A DNA stretch of 64,000 bases from CAYNVQ01 sp964400735 (lineage in GTDB: Bacteria > Acidobacteriota > Aminicenantia > Aminicenantales > Aminicenantaceae), in the NCBI GenBank assembly GCA_964400735.1, contig CAYNVQ010000001.1, forward strand, positions 372,001-436,000, in the 5' to 3' direction. Below are positions 1 to 9,300 of this stretch, piece after piece. Below the pieces are notes generated by a model. The model ran no database searches. It saw only the letters and a program-made list of their open reading frames with translations, and was not told where the DNA came from. Position 1 is the first letter of the stretch. Every line of letters starts with the position of its first letter. Position numbers and translations under genes: made by a program.

Positions 1-627
1 CCGGATGAGATAGGCGCCGCCTGATAGAGGATCAGGCCCCCCATCATTGGTTAGAATATTGATGATCCCGCCAGAAGAGCCGCTTCCGTAGAAGGCCGCA
101 GCTGGGCCTCGCAAGATCTCGGCCCGTCGGACCGTTGCCCAATCGACATCATAAAAGTCGGAAACATACCCAGAGGGATCGTTAAGGGGGATTCCATCAA
201 CGATCGTTTTAATACCGCGGGTGCCGTGTTCGGTCAGGATACCTTCGCCACGTATCGAGAGATGGACCCGCTCGCCATCGGCCTGGTTATCTACCTTAAC
301 GCCGGGAACGAACTTCATCACCTCGTCGATGCCTATTGTCCGCGGCATCGTCAGGAGGGTTGGAATTTCGACAACTGTGGTCGCGGCTGGATTTTTCTTA
401 AGCGGAATCTCGACACGCGGTGCCGTGACCGTTATTTCAATGTTCGTCTCTGTTTGGACTGCTTCTTTTTTTTTGGATTGTTGGTTGGATTTATCCTTAG
501 ATGTCGTCTTCGCTTGATCCGAATCCTGCGAAGGAAAGGCCAAGGCTAAAGATGTTCCGATCATAAAGATGAACGAACAGTATAAAGCTTTAAAAAGCCA
601 GCCGTGTTTGGAGAATGTACACTGCAT
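1..627 (-). CDS. TonB-dependent outer-membrane receptor, N-terminal part (cut by window edge)
   Basis: The minus-strand frame is open from ATG at 627 to the window edge (209 codons). A basic N-terminus and a hydrophobic segment (about residues 10-30, ending TSLALA) form a signal peptide. A Ser/Lys/Gln-rich linker follows, then a TonB-box-like stretch (EITVTAPRVEIP). The plug domain starts near residue 75 with MPRTIGIDEVMKFVPGV, the LSIRGEG motif, VDGIPLNDPSG and the hallmark RAEILRGPAAAFYGSGSSGG. The beta-barrel lies beyond the window. Such receptors take up ligands across the outer membrane using TonB energy; the substrate cannot be told from the plug. AAGGAGG at 634-640 is a strong ribosome binding site 6 bases before the ATG. 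Confidence 0.93.
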   Translation of the reverse strand, partial: MQCTFSKHGWLFKALYCSFIFMIGTSLALAFPSQDSDQAKTTSKDKSNQQSKKKEAVQTETNIEITVTAPRVEIPLKKNPAATTVVEIPTLLTMPRTIGIDEVMKFVPGVKVDNQADGERVHLSIRGEGILTEHGTRGIKTIVDGIPLNDPSGYVSDFYDVDWATVRRAEILRGPAAAFYGSGSSGGIINILTNDGGPDPLSGGAYLIR

Positions 628-980
628 AGAATGCCTCCTTTAGTAATATTAGACACGCCGTTGGCCGAATTCTTCCATGAATTCATAACTATCTTGATTC
701 CTATCGAAGCTTTCCGGATAAGGCTCTTTGCATGACAAATATTTCATTGGGCAGAAAAAAATCTGTACATCATGCTTGTGGAGTTCCCGCATAAATGGGA
801 ATCGGAACCTTTCGATATCCGTGAGATACTAAGCCCCGGCAAGACGACCATCCCTCAGGAGGACAACCAAAACTATGTATGCGGAATGGTTGCTGCGATG
901 CCCATCCAGGCCGAGGCTGGCATGAAGTCATTCCGGTCGTGAAGTTGGCTGTACTGAATCGCTGATTGTTCCCTTTTTGT
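628..980. other. Intergenic region between TonB receptor and permease
   Basis: This 353-bp stretch holds the receptor's leader on one side and a short plus-strand reading frame (772-942, listed separately) on the other. I see no convincing promoter, terminator or RNA gene in it. Confidence 0.5.
772..942 (+). pseudogene. Short coding-like frame of unknown origin, possible gene remnant
   Basis: A 56-codon ATG-to-TGA frame with protein-like composition (MLVEFPHKWESEPFDIREIL near the start, NYVCGMVAAMPIQAEAGMKS near the end). There is no good ribosome binding site, and a stop lies 13 codons upstream. I do not recognise the family. It may be the tail of a decayed gene, or chance. Confidence 0.2.
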
Positions 981-3569
981 TCACTCATAGCGGAGGGATT
1001 CAGCCGGGTTGGCAGTGGCGGCTTTGATTGACTGATAGGAAACAGTCAGCATAGAAATCGCCAATGCTATGCCGGCTGATAAGAGAAATATCTCCCAGCC
1101 GATCTTGACCCTGAAGGCGAAACTCTGCAGCCATTTATGCATGGCAAAATAGGCAACAGGCCAAGCAATTACATTGGCCAGTGCCACCCACTTGAGAAAT
1201 TCCTGTGAAAGGAACAAATAGATGCCCGATACCGATGCCCCCAAAACCTTCCGCACACCTATTTCCTTGGTCTTTTGTTCCGCCGTGTAAGCGGCCAGAC
1301 CGAAAAGCCCTAAACTGGCTACCAGAATAGCCAGGATAGAAAAGACAAAAAAGATATCGCCCATTTTCTTATCAGCGATATGCATCAATTCGAAACTGGA
1401 ATCCAAGAAAAAATAATCCAGGGGATAGGAGGGGATCATTTTCTGCCATGTTTCTTGGATATAGGCGATGGTTTCCTGCATGTTTTGGGGAGACACACGG
1501 ATGGAAAGATAGTTGTGATTTTCGATCGGTGTGAGCACATAACTGATGGAATAGGGTTCTCTATGAAGAGAATAGATATGGATATCGTTGACCACACCGA
1601 CAATATGTCCTTTGTATTTTTCGACGCTCACACTCTTCCCGATCGCCTCTTGAGGAGACGAATAGCCGGCTTCCTTGGTTGTCAGTTCGCTGACCAAAAA
1701 TTCTAAGTTTTTTTCATTGGAAGCTAGGTTCTGGATGTTTTTTCCCGCCAATAATTTAATTCCGTACGTATCGACGAAATTCTTGTCGATACCGTATATC
1801 ACCTGGCTGAGGTATTCCTCGTTGCCTTCGAACTGGAAAGAAAGGTGACCGCTTCCTCTGGTTGGAACCCATGATGATGTCGTGGTGTTTTCTATTCTTG
1901 GATATTCCTTAAGCTCATTCCGAAACGCTTCATAATTTTGCCGAAGTTCTTTGTTCAAAGGAATGATCATGACCTGGTCCTTATCATATCCTAGATTCCG
2001 GGACTGAATGTATTCCATCTGCTCAAGGATGAGCAAAGTAGCAAAGATGATCCCTATGGAAAGAGCAAACTGAAAGATTACCAGCCCTTTGCGCAATAGA
2101 GAACCGGCGGCTGATTGTGCTGTCCTGGATTTCAGGGCATGCACCGGTTGAAATGCGGACAGAAAGAAAGCCGGATAGATTCCGGCGATTATCCCGACAA
2201 CAAAAGCGATAGCTAATATGCCCAAAACAATAGAAGGATTTGAGATTGCAGATAACACGATGCCTTTATTCGCAAGCCTATTGAAAAGCGGCAGAGTTAC
2301 TATCACAATCAAAACCGCAGCCAATGATGAAAATAGGCTGAGCAAAAGAGATTCCCCCAGGAATTGGCGACGCAATTGATTTTTCCGGGCCCCCACGACT
2401 TTTCGAACTCCGACTTCTTTGGCGCGTTTGACAGCGCGAGCAGTGGTCAGATTCATAAAATTGATGCAGGCAATTGCCAGCACCAATAAAGCGATGGCAG
2501 TGAAGATATAGACATAAAGAATGTTTCCTGTGGGTTCTATTTCCGATTTCAACCTTGAATGAAGGCGGATATCCAGGAGGGATTGGAGACTTATCGTGTA
2601 CCAAGGATCTTTCCTCCAGTTTCTATGGATGAAGTCCAGGAGTTTTCCCCCAAGGGATTCAGCCACTGAGCTGCTGCTGAGAAGAAGATATGTGAAATGT
2701 TGATAAAAACCGGAAAATTCATTGGTGTTCTCTTTTAAGCTGCTGTATGAAGCCAGAAAATCGAAATGTAGGTGTGAGTTATGAGGCACGTTTTTGGCAA
2801 TTCCGGTTATTCGGAAGAGCATGAGTTCTCCATCGTTATAGGGATCGGCCTCGATAGTCTTCCCGACAGGATCTTCATCCCCAAAATATCTATGGGCTGC
2901 TTCTTCGGTTAACACGATAGAGTTCGGCTCAGCCAGAGCATTAGCGGGATTACCCTTGACTAATGGAAAATCGAAAACCGTAAAGATGGATGATTCTGCA
3001 AAAAAGAATCCGCCCTCATAATATTTTTTTTCTTTATACCCGACATATCTCTTTACACCCTGTCCCATTTTGCGGATGCGCACTGTTTCTACGACCTCGG
3101 GAAAATCCATTTTCAGGGCAGGGCCCACGCCAAAGGCACCATTCGCATTGGTGGGGGATCCGTCGTCAGAGGTAGAAAAAACAACTCTGTATATCCGGTC
3201 TGCTTTTCCATTAAAACTATCAAAACTCAATTCATCCTGCACCCACAAAAGGATAAAAACAGTACAGGCAATGCCGACTGCCAGGCCGGCAATATTGATG
3301 AAAGAATATCCTTTGTGTCTATTTATGTTGCGCAGCGCAATCTTTAGATAATTTCCTAACATGGTCATCCTCCAGCGGATAGATTCTTTGACAAACCTGG
3401 GAACGGATTTTACAATCTCCCACCAGTACCATCTTTTCGATCGCCAAGCCCCCTGATGTTCTGCGCGATAATGGAATAGCTCCTCGATATCCCCCAGATA
3501 GGCTTCGTCTTTTTCCCGAGATGACAGGATCTCTAATAGAAACTTAGCCAATTTTGGCGGCCTTTTCAT
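981..3569 (-). CDS. Prefix-containing FtsX/MacB-type ABC permease, PadR-linked (class A)
   Basis: An 862-residue orphan permease with two repeats. Residues 1-69 form a soluble prefix with the motif GDIEE (26-30). The core starts near residue 70 (MLGNYLKIALRN), followed by a membrane segment, a MacB-like periplasmic domain and three membrane segments carrying AKEVGVRKVVGA. The second half repeats this with TKEIGVRKVLGA and ends SLRYE. No ATPase gene is adjacent. The ATG at 3569 lies 2 bases after the stop of the upstream PadR gene, so the two are probably translationally coupled; a TTG at 3575 overlapping that stop is the alternative. A GGAGG (3369-3373) stands 6 bases before the internal core ATG at 3362. 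Export or mechanotransmission of a peptide or lipid-like substrate is family knowledge, not visible here. Confidence 0.9.
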   Translation of the reverse strand: MKRPPKLAKFLLEILSSREKDEAYLGDIEELFHYRAEHQGAWRSKRWYWWEIVKSVPRFVKESIRWRMTMLGNYLKIALRNINRHKGYSFINIAGLAVGIACTVFILLWVQDELSFDSFNGKADRIYRVVFSTSDDGSPTNANGAFGVGPALKMDFPEVVETVRIRKMGQGVKRYVGYKEKKYYEGGFFFAESSIFTVFDFPLVKGNPANALAEPNSIVLTEEAAHRYFGDEDPVGKTIEADPYNDGELMLFRITGIAKNVPHNSHLHFDFLASYSSLKENTNEFSGFYQHFTYLLLSSSSVAESLGGKLLDFIHRNWRKDPWYTISLQSLLDIRLHSRLKSEIEPTGNILYVYIFTAIALLVLAIACINFMNLTTARAVKRAKEVGVRKVVGARKNQLRRQFLGESLLLSLFSSLAAVLIVIVTLPLFNRLANKGIVLSAISNPSIVLGILAIAFVVGIIAGIYPAFFLSAFQPVHALKSRTAQSAAGSLLRKGLVIFQFALSIGIIFATLLILEQMEYIQSRNLGYDKDQVMIIPLNKELRQNYEAFRNELKEYPRIENTTTSSWVPTRGSGHLSFQFEGNEEYLSQVIYGIDKNFVDTYGIKLLAGKNIQNLASNEKNLEFLVSELTTKEAGYSSPQEAIGKSVSVEKYKGHIVGVVNDIHIYSLHREPYSISYVLTPIENHNYLSIRVSPQNMQETIAYIQETWQKMIPSYPLDYFFLDSSFELMHIADKKMGDIFFVFSILAILVASLGLFGLAAYTAEQKTKEIGVRKVLGASVSGIYLFLSQEFLKWVALANVIAWPVAYFAMHKWLQSFAFRVKIGWEIFLLSAGIALAISMLTVSYQSIKAATANPAESLRYE

Positions 3570-3571
3570 CC

Positions 3572-3904
3572 TCAAACCTCTTCGGTGGACTTTAAAATGT
3601 CAGAAATTCCCTTCCAGGCTACTTCATTGAGAAACCGATTCTCCCGTAAAGCGTTGATGCCACCTTTGGTTAGCTTATAGTACCTCTTGCTCATGCCGCC
3701 TCGCTTGGAAGTCGGCTCGCCCATCGAAGTCTGGAGATAGCCTTTCCTGACCAATCTCTCTAAAGGAAAGTAAACACTGCTCACCGAGACTTCATTTCCG
3801 GTAAGGTCGACAATATAATTGTAAACAGAAATGCCATAAGCATTATGCTTGAGCCTTAAAACGGCGATCAGGACCAACTCTTCTAGCTTTGTGAGTAATT
3901 CCAT
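3572..3904 (-). CDS. PadR-family transcriptional regulator
   Basis: 110 residues, full length for a minimal PadR protein. The winged-helix core is visible: a hydrophobic first helix (LTKLEELVLIAVLRL), AYGISVYNYI, the recognition helix region (VSVSSVYFPLERLVRKGYL) and the wing with the family-typical RGG-x-SKRYYKLTKGG. GGAGG lies 8 bases upstream of the ATG. The permease gene starts 2 bases after its stop, so the pair is one operon. PadR proteins usually repress their own operon and are released by a ligand or membrane-active compound; here the ligand is unknown. Confidence 0.92.
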   Translation of the reverse strand: MELLTKLEELVLIAVLRLKHNAYGISVYNYIVDLTGNEVSVSSVYFPLERLVRKGYLQTSMGEPTSKRGGMSKRYYKLTKGGINALRENRFLNEVAWKGISDILKSTEEV

Positions 3905-4001
3905 GATCTGTCCTCCATTTTTTCTGATTCTCTAAATAAATATACGCAGGAAATTCAAAAGGGTTGCTGATTTTCAGAAAAAATAGAAAAAAGGCTAAAT
4001 T

Positions 4002-6641
4002 TTATTCATACCTCAAAGAGTCCACAGGATTGGACAAGGCTGCGCGCAGCGCCAGAAACCCGACCGTAGCCAGGGAGACGAGCAGAGTGACAGTCCCTGC
4101 GATCAGAAAAACGACTGCACTGAAAGAAACCCTGTAGGCAAAATTCTCCAGCCAACGTCTCATCACGGAATAGGCTACTGGCCAGGCGATAAGATTAGCG
4201 ATCGCCACAAGAATCACGAATTCTTTTATGAGAAGCCGAACGACCGCCGGAACAGAGGCGCCGAGGATTTTTCGTATACCGATTTCTTTGGTGCGCCTTT
4301 CTGCCGCAAACGACGCCAGGCCGAAAAGACCGAGACAGCCTATAAAGATAGCCAGACCGGCAAAAACACCGAATATCTGGCCGATCCTCATTTCGGATCT
4401 GTATACATTCTCGAATCGTTCATCCATGAAAGAGTATTCGAAGGGCTCATCAGGCAAAAATTTTTTCCATGTCTTTCTGAGAAGATCGATCGCCCCAGAT
4501 AGATCTTCCGTTTGTATCCGGAAAGAGATAAGGCTGTCGCTCTGCCCAAGTAGCAAAACGAGGGGTTCGATTTTGTTCCGAAAAGAATCGAAATGAAAAT
4601 CTTCGACGACCCCGATAACCGTGTAGCTATCAGGATCTCCAGGAGATGAAGTCTGGGGAATCAATTTTTTTCCCAATGCCGAATCGAATCCAAAGTGCTG
4701 CGTAGCCCTCTGGTTGATGATGGCCGCCGTTTTATCCGTCGAAAATTCCCTTGAAAAATCCCGCCCTTCGACGATTTTCATACCGAGAGTGTCGATGTAA
4801 TCATAATCGACGGGCCACATGCTTATCGGCAGTTTCTTTCTGCTGTCCGTTTCTCCTTCGGGAAGAAGGGACATATACCGTCTGCTGGAAGGAACAGGAA
4901 GAAATCCGGTCACGGTGGCTTTGACGAATTGAGGGTGTTTCAGCATTTCATTCTTCAAGACCTCCGCCTGATTCCCAAGCAAATCGGCTTTGTTCAGGAT
5001 GAGGACGTGCTTCTTGTCGAAACCCATTTTTTTGTTCTGGATATAATGGAGCTGATTGAAGATGATAAGCGTTCCAATGATCAAAAAAATCGATGCAGCG
5101 AACTGAAATACCACGAGGCCGCTACGAAAGGGACCTGTCTTGAATCCGGTTTTTAAACGGTCCTTGAGGACATTGACCGGCCGGAAAGCCGAGATGAAAA
5201 AAGCCGGGTAGCTTCCTGCGAGAAGCCCGATAAACAGGGCGATACCGATAATGGACTTGACCATGAACCAGTGGTTCAGCCCAGACAGAGCCAAGCTTTT
5301 CCCAGAAAATCTGTTGAATACTGGAAGTGCTAGCCAGACAATAACCAGAGCGAGGATTAAAGAAATCAGGCTGAACATCATCGATTCGGTCAGAAACTGC
5401 TTGATCAGGTCCTTTCGATAGGAGCCTAGAACTTTTCTGACGCCTACTTCTTTAGCTCTTCCCGAGGATCGCGCGGTGGATAAATTCATGAAGTTGATGG
5501 ATGCGACCGCTAGTATGAACAGGGCGATGGCCATGAAAATATAGACGTATTTGATATCGCCACTGGATTCAAAATCGTACAGAAAGCCAGAATGAAGATG
5601 GATGTCGAGCAGAGGCTGGATAAAGAACTCTTGCTCGAAATTCATCTTCGACAGGTATTCTTCGTAGGAATGGCCTGTTTTTTCTTCGATCCTCGGAGCT
5701 ACGAACTTCTTGAGGAGGCTTGGGAGTTTGGCCTCCAGGGCTTTATAATCGGCATCCTTTCGGAGAAGCATATAGGTGGGGAAATTCATATTAAACCAAG
5801 AGGGGTCGCGGCTTTCCTCCAGCGAAGAGAGAGAGGCGATAATGTCGAAATGGAAATGGGAATTGTTGGGGATATCCTTGAACACGCCAGTCACCTCATA
5901 GTCTTGGCTGTTATCGACAGTGAGGATTTTGCCGACGGGATCTTCGGTACCGAAAAATTTTGCGGCTGTCTTCTTGCTGAGAATCAAAGTATAGGGAAAT
6001 TCCAGCGCTGTGTCGGGATTGCCCTTCAAGAGCGGAATGGAAAAGATATCGAAAAAGGATGGTTCGCTGAACACCACCCGTCCTTCTCTATAACTATTCT
6101 CTCCGGCCTTAAAAAGATAATTGCTCTCGCCTTCCCGGAATCTCACGGCGGTTTCGACTTCAGGGAATTCATCAACGAGGGCTTTGGCCATTGGTGCGCA
6201 AACACTGGCCACACTCATTTCTCTGCTCTGCATTTTGATGTAGGTGCCAACACGGAATATCCTGTCTGCATCCTTGTTGTAGCGGTCATAGCTCAGTTCG
6301 TCCTGCACGTACAGGAATATAAGCAGACAACTACCCATGCCGATGGCCAGCCCTACAATATTGATAAGAGAAAAACCTTTATACCGTTTGATGATCCGGA
6401 AAGCCACCTTGAAATAATTTTTAAACATTTCCAGACTCCAGAAGATAAGATTTTTAAGGAAAGAAGGCAGCAAGTTAAAAATTTGAAACCAGTAGAACAG
6501 CTGGGCTCTGAGTACCCCGTTGCGTTCTGCGATGAAAAAATAGCGCTCCTCGAAATCTCCCAGAGCAGCGTATCTCACATTGGTGTCCAACATTCGCTCC
6601 AGAATCCAGGAGGCAAGCAGAGGCGGGGAGTTTTTTTTCAT
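4002..6641 (-). CDS. Prefix-containing FtsX/MacB-type ABC permease, PadR-linked (class A)
   Basis: An 879-residue two-repeat permease. The prefix (1-71) contains GDFEE at 28-32 and a Trp/Phe-rich amphipathic stretch; the core begins at MFKNYFKVAFR (72). Repeat motifs are AKEVGVRKVLGS in the first half and TKEIGIRKILGAS in the second; the tail is VDSLRYE. The start codon overlaps the stop of the upstream PadR gene (ATGA), a clear sign of coupled translation. A GGAG (6436-6439) stands 7 bases before the internal ATG at 6428, where the core begins. The 3' end faces the PadR gene of the previous unit. No ATPase partner lies nearby. Confidence 0.9.
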   Translation of the reverse strand: MKKNSPPLLASWILERMLDTNVRYAALGDFEERYFFIAERNGVLRAQLFYWFQIFNLLPSFLKNLIFWSLEMFKNYFKVAFRIIKRYKGFSLINIVGLAIGMGSCLLIFLYVQDELSYDRYNKDADRIFRVGTYIKMQSREMSVASVCAPMAKALVDEFPEVETAVRFREGESNYLFKAGENSYREGRVVFSEPSFFDIFSIPLLKGNPDTALEFPYTLILSKKTAAKFFGTEDPVGKILTVDNSQDYEVTGVFKDIPNNSHFHFDIIASLSSLEESRDPSWFNMNFPTYMLLRKDADYKALEAKLPSLLKKFVAPRIEEKTGHSYEEYLSKMNFEQEFFIQPLLDIHLHSGFLYDFESSGDIKYVYIFMAIALFILAVASINFMNLSTARSSGRAKEVGVRKVLGSYRKDLIKQFLTESMMFSLISLILALVIVWLALPVFNRFSGKSLALSGLNHWFMVKSIIGIALFIGLLAGSYPAFFISAFRPVNVLKDRLKTGFKTGPFRSGLVVFQFAASIFLIIGTLIIFNQLHYIQNKKMGFDKKHVLILNKADLLGNQAEVLKNEMLKHPQFVKATVTGFLPVPSSRRYMSLLPEGETDSRKKLPISMWPVDYDYIDTLGMKIVEGRDFSREFSTDKTAAIINQRATQHFGFDSALGKKLIPQTSSPGDPDSYTVIGVVEDFHFDSFRNKIEPLVLLLGQSDSLISFRIQTEDLSGAIDLLRKTWKKFLPDEPFEYSFMDERFENVYRSEMRIGQIFGVFAGLAIFIGCLGLFGLASFAAERRTKEIGIRKILGASVPAVVRLLIKEFVILVAIANLIAWPVAYSVMRRWLENFAYRVSFSAVVFLIAGTVTLLVSLATVGFLALRAALSNPVDSLRYE

Positions 6642-6964
6642 TTCTCTTCCACGTCAAATGCTGGAAGATCGGCCCATGAAATCTTATGGATACGCCTGAT
6701 TTCCAGTAACGAACGCTGTCCTTGAGGTGTCAGTTTGTAGAAAATTTTACGTCTTCCTCCCCGTTCTGGTGTGGGATCTCCTTCATAGGAGACAACAAAA
6801 CCAGCCTTCAAAAGCCGGCTCAAGGAGGCATAGATGGATCCTGTCAGCCAGGTTTTTCCTGTTGCCTTGGTTACTTCTTCCAGAATGGTTATCCCGTAAG
6901 CCTTATCCTGAAGCTTCCAAACGGACAGGAGGATAATCTCTTCAATGCGTGAAACCAGTCTCAT
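6638..6964 (-). CDS. PadR-family transcriptional regulator
   Basis: 108 residues from the ATG at 6964 (MRLVSRIEEIILLSVWKLQ). The frame can be extended upstream to a TTG at 7012, but that extension has no ribosome binding site and unrelated sequence. The PadR winged helix is evident: DKAYGITILEEV, a recognition helix (LTGSIYASLSRLLKAGFV) and the wing ERGGRRKIFYKLTPQG. It is translationally coupled to the following permease gene by a 4-base overlap and probably represses that operon. Confidence 0.9.
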   Translation of the reverse strand: MRLVSRIEEIILLSVWKLQDKAYGITILEEVTKATGKTWLTGSIYASLSRLLKAGFVVSYEGDPTPERGGRRKIFYKLTPQGQRSLLEIRRIHKISWADLPAFDVEEK

Positions 6965-7035
6965 TTTTTTCTCATCATATATGTATACGTTTGTTGGACA
7001 AATAAGTTTCAAGATTTTTTATATTTCACAAAATT

Positions 7036-7065
7036 TTGACTCCTTTCCATAGGGAAGGATAAAAT
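7036..7065 (+). promoter_or_regulatory. Sigma-70-type promoter with a dyad in the spacer
   Basis: TTGACT (7036-7041) and TAAAAT (7060-7065) are separated by 18 bp. The spacer region holds an almost perfect inverted repeat, TCCTTTCC-ATA-GGGAAGGA (7041-7059, one mismatch), placed where a repressor would block RNA polymerase. It resembles the TTCC...GGAA dyads next to the PadR gene at 9301. It would drive the GxGYxYP gene at 7097. Confidence 0.5.
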
Positions 7066-7096
7066 GACATCGCATTTTACTTAAAGGAAGGCCATT

Positions 7097-9163
7097 ATGA
7101 GGAAAAAATTTCAACTTTTCGGCATAACCCTTGTCATTTTGCTCTGCTGGGTGGCTGTTCTCAGAGGCGAAGAAATGACCACAATAGGGGAGTGGGTACT
7201 CATCCCTCAAGCGAGCACAGAGATCGATCTGTACGGCACACTCGCGATTGAAATCGCCCAGCATGATGGCGAGCTGACTCTGATCCGAACCTTTGGAGGA
7301 AATCGCTTTTTCAAGGAATCCTTGACGCTGAAAATCGGAGGATTCGCCAACAGGGTATCCGTAAGCGACAGGGTGTTTCCCACCAATGTATTCATGGGAT
7401 TATCCATGGCGGTGGGATCTGAAAGGACCATAAAAGCTTACTGGATCGATAAGACTTCCCATCTGCGCCTGGAGGAGACTTCTGATATCTTGTCATCTCA
7501 GGGAAAGCTTTCTATCCGCTGCCAACACGATTTCCATGCCGGCCTCAGCCCGGATCTCATGACTTACGCCATCGCGAGATCCACCAGAGAAGCGCCCATA
7601 TCTTATGTGTTAAAAAGAAAGGGAAGCCGTGAAGCCTATTACATGCGGCTTGAGGATGAATGGACCATAGGAGAGGGGCTCGAAAAACAGGCATTTTTGA
7701 TCAGCCTTCAGGGTAACGCCAACAGGGAAACAGCAAGACTCTATTTCATCTATCCGGAAAGCTGGAATTTCAACTACACACCCCATGTTTTCGATTATTA
7801 CCGGGATAAAAAATATTACACTTTCCGCTTGCTTTCCACGCTGGAACAGGCTCTGCAGACCTTTAAGGATTCTGTTAAGGGTTATGTGGTTTGGGATCCG
7901 AAGGTCAGAACCTCCCTGATAGTAGCTTTCACGATCGCCGGTTTGGAGAATGCGGTGGTTGTCGACGAATCTTTGATTCCGTTGATGAAAGAGAACGGTC
8001 TGGAAGCCGTCGAAGACCTGCGGGAAAAGTTTACGCGATGGCCCGACGCCCAGATCTACCAGTGGGCTTATGACCGCTACTGGGAGGGATGCAGCCGGGA
8101 TTTCGTCATCTGGCTGGGTGGGGAACACGGTAAACTCATGAAGCCAGGTGTTGCTGATTGGGGCATGATAAACCGGGTCTTCTTCAATGATTTGTCCACA
8201 AAACCAGGCGACAAGAAGGAATATAGTCTTGCCAATAAAATTCTCGGCCAGATGAATCCCATGTCCATGGTTATGGGGTGGCATTCCTACAAAAAAGACC
8301 TGGAGAGGGATCATGTCAGCCTGGTCTCCAGCTACGGCCTGCGCGTAGAGGGTCTCCACACCCTGCCCAATCTCAGTTTCAGCCACCATGTGCCGGCCAC
8401 TCCGGGATTTGAGTATCGCAATCACCACAACATAGAGCCGGGCCGAACCTATACTCCACTGGACAAGGTCTACATCTCCTGTATTCAAACCGACGGCCTG
8501 GGGATCGGAGCGTGGCATAAACCGGGGAGGGGAGAGATCCCCTATGCCTGGGAAGTGATCATGAACTACAGTTGGCTGGCGCCTGCGATGATGGAATATT
8601 TTTACACTATGGCCACACCCAACGACTACTTCATCGGAGCGCTCAGCGGACCCGGCTACATCTATCCCAAGGCTGTCCCAAAAGACACGCTTCCCGGATT
8701 GATAGCTAAAGCAAGAGAAATGATGGATCTCTTGGACCTTCGGGTTTTCGAGATTATGGACTACTCGGAGGGCGCCACGGTGGAAGGCAATACCGAACTC
8801 ACCGATGAGGTTGTAAACGCCTACTATGCCGGCATGCCCGATGTCATCGGTTTTGTCAACGGCTATGCGCCGGCTTTCACCTTCACGGTTCACGATAAAC
8901 GGCCGCTCGTCTCCTATGATTATTATCTGTCTCCTGCCAAAACAGAAGACGAGGCGGTCACCGACCTGCATGAACTGGCAGCCATCAATGCCCGCAGGCC
9001 TTATTTTCTCCTGATGCATGTGCGGGAATACAGCAACGTGAAGCGGGTTAAAAGCATCATCGACAAGCTCGGCCCTGAGTTCGAGCTTGTGCCCCTGGAT
9101 GTTTTCATCACCATGGCAGGGGAGGCCCCGACCTTCCAGGAAAGGTTCTTGAAAAAAAGATAA
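7097..9163 (+). CDS. Secreted GxGYxYP-family putative glycoside hydrolase
   Basis: 688 residues. An N-terminal signal peptide ends near ...VAVLRG (about residue 24). Residues 30-205 look like a beta-sandwich domain. The rest matches the GxGYxYP family (N- and C-terminal domains), named for a motif present here as GPGYIYP around residue 520. Conserved acidic and aromatic stretches (DWGMINRVFFNDLS, FEIMDYSEG) are visible. The family is classed as putative carbohydrate-active by structural reasoning; the substrate is unknown. AAGGAAG precedes the ATG. The gene stands alone between oppositely oriented PadR-permease units and probably has its own promoter at 7036-7065. Confidence 0.88.
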   Translation: MRKKFQLFGITLVILLCWVAVLRGEEMTTIGEWVLIPQASTEIDLYGTLAIEIAQHDGELTLIRTFGGNRFFKESLTLKIGGFANRVSVSDRVFPTNVFMGLSMAVGSERTIKAYWIDKTSHLRLEETSDILSSQGKLSIRCQHDFHAGLSPDLMTYAIARSTREAPISYVLKRKGSREAYYMRLEDEWTIGEGLEKQAFLISLQGNANRETARLYFIYPESWNFNYTPHVFDYYRDKKYYTFRLLSTLEQALQTFKDSVKGYVVWDPKVRTSLIVAFTIAGLENAVVVDESLIPLMKENGLEAVEDLREKFTRWPDAQIYQWAYDRYWEGCSRDFVIWLGGEHGKLMKPGVADWGMINRVFFNDLSTKPGDKKEYSLANKILGQMNPMSMVMGWHSYKKDLERDHVSLVSSYGLRVEGLHTLPNLSFSHHVPATPGFEYRNHHNIEPGRTYTPLDKVYISCIQTDGLGIGAWHKPGRGEIPYAWEVIMNYSWLAPAMMEYFYTMATPNDYFIGALSGPGYIYPKAVPKDTLPGLIAKAREMMDLLDLRVFEIMDYSEGATVEGNTELTDEVVNAYYAGMPDVIGFVNGYAPAFTFTVHDKRPLVSYDYYLSPAKTEDEAVTDLHELAAINARRPYFLLMHVREYSNVKRVKSIIDKLGPEFELVPLDVFITMAGEAPTFQERFLKKR

Positions 9164-9217
9164 ATTCCAGAGTCTGATAGGCAAGAAAATTCTATGAAAA
9201 TACCTCAATTTTAATAT

Positions 9218-9281
9218 TTCCTAAAAATAAAGGAAAATAATTCTTGACATTTTCGAATATATTCCCTTAAATTAAAGGAAA
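9218..9281 (+). promoter_or_regulatory. PadR promoter with two operator-like dyads
   Basis: TTGACA (9244-9249) and TTAAAT (9267-9272) are spaced by 17 bp. Two inverted repeats of the type TTCC-N-GGAA flank or overlap them: TTCCTAAAAATAAAGGAA (9218-9235) upstream, and TTCCCTTAAATTAAAGGAA (9262-9280) covering the -10. This arrangement fits autorepression by the PadR protein encoded at 9301; the protein-site link is inference. Confidence 0.55.
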
Positions 9282-9300
9282 ATAGCGTCGAGAGGTCGAC

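Noticed and set aside
770..988. 72-codon minus-strand frame overlapping the permease end
   Set aside because: Low-complexity, no start signal, overlaps the permease stop; the plus-strand reading of the same stretch looks more protein-like.
5592..6725. 377-codon plus-strand open frame
   Set aside because: Antisense to the class-A permease at 4002-6641; no ribosome binding site or family resemblance, while the minus-strand reading is a clear permease.
7610..9208. 532-codon minus-strand open frame
   Set aside because: Antisense to the GxGYxYP gene; composition is that of a reverse-strand shadow.
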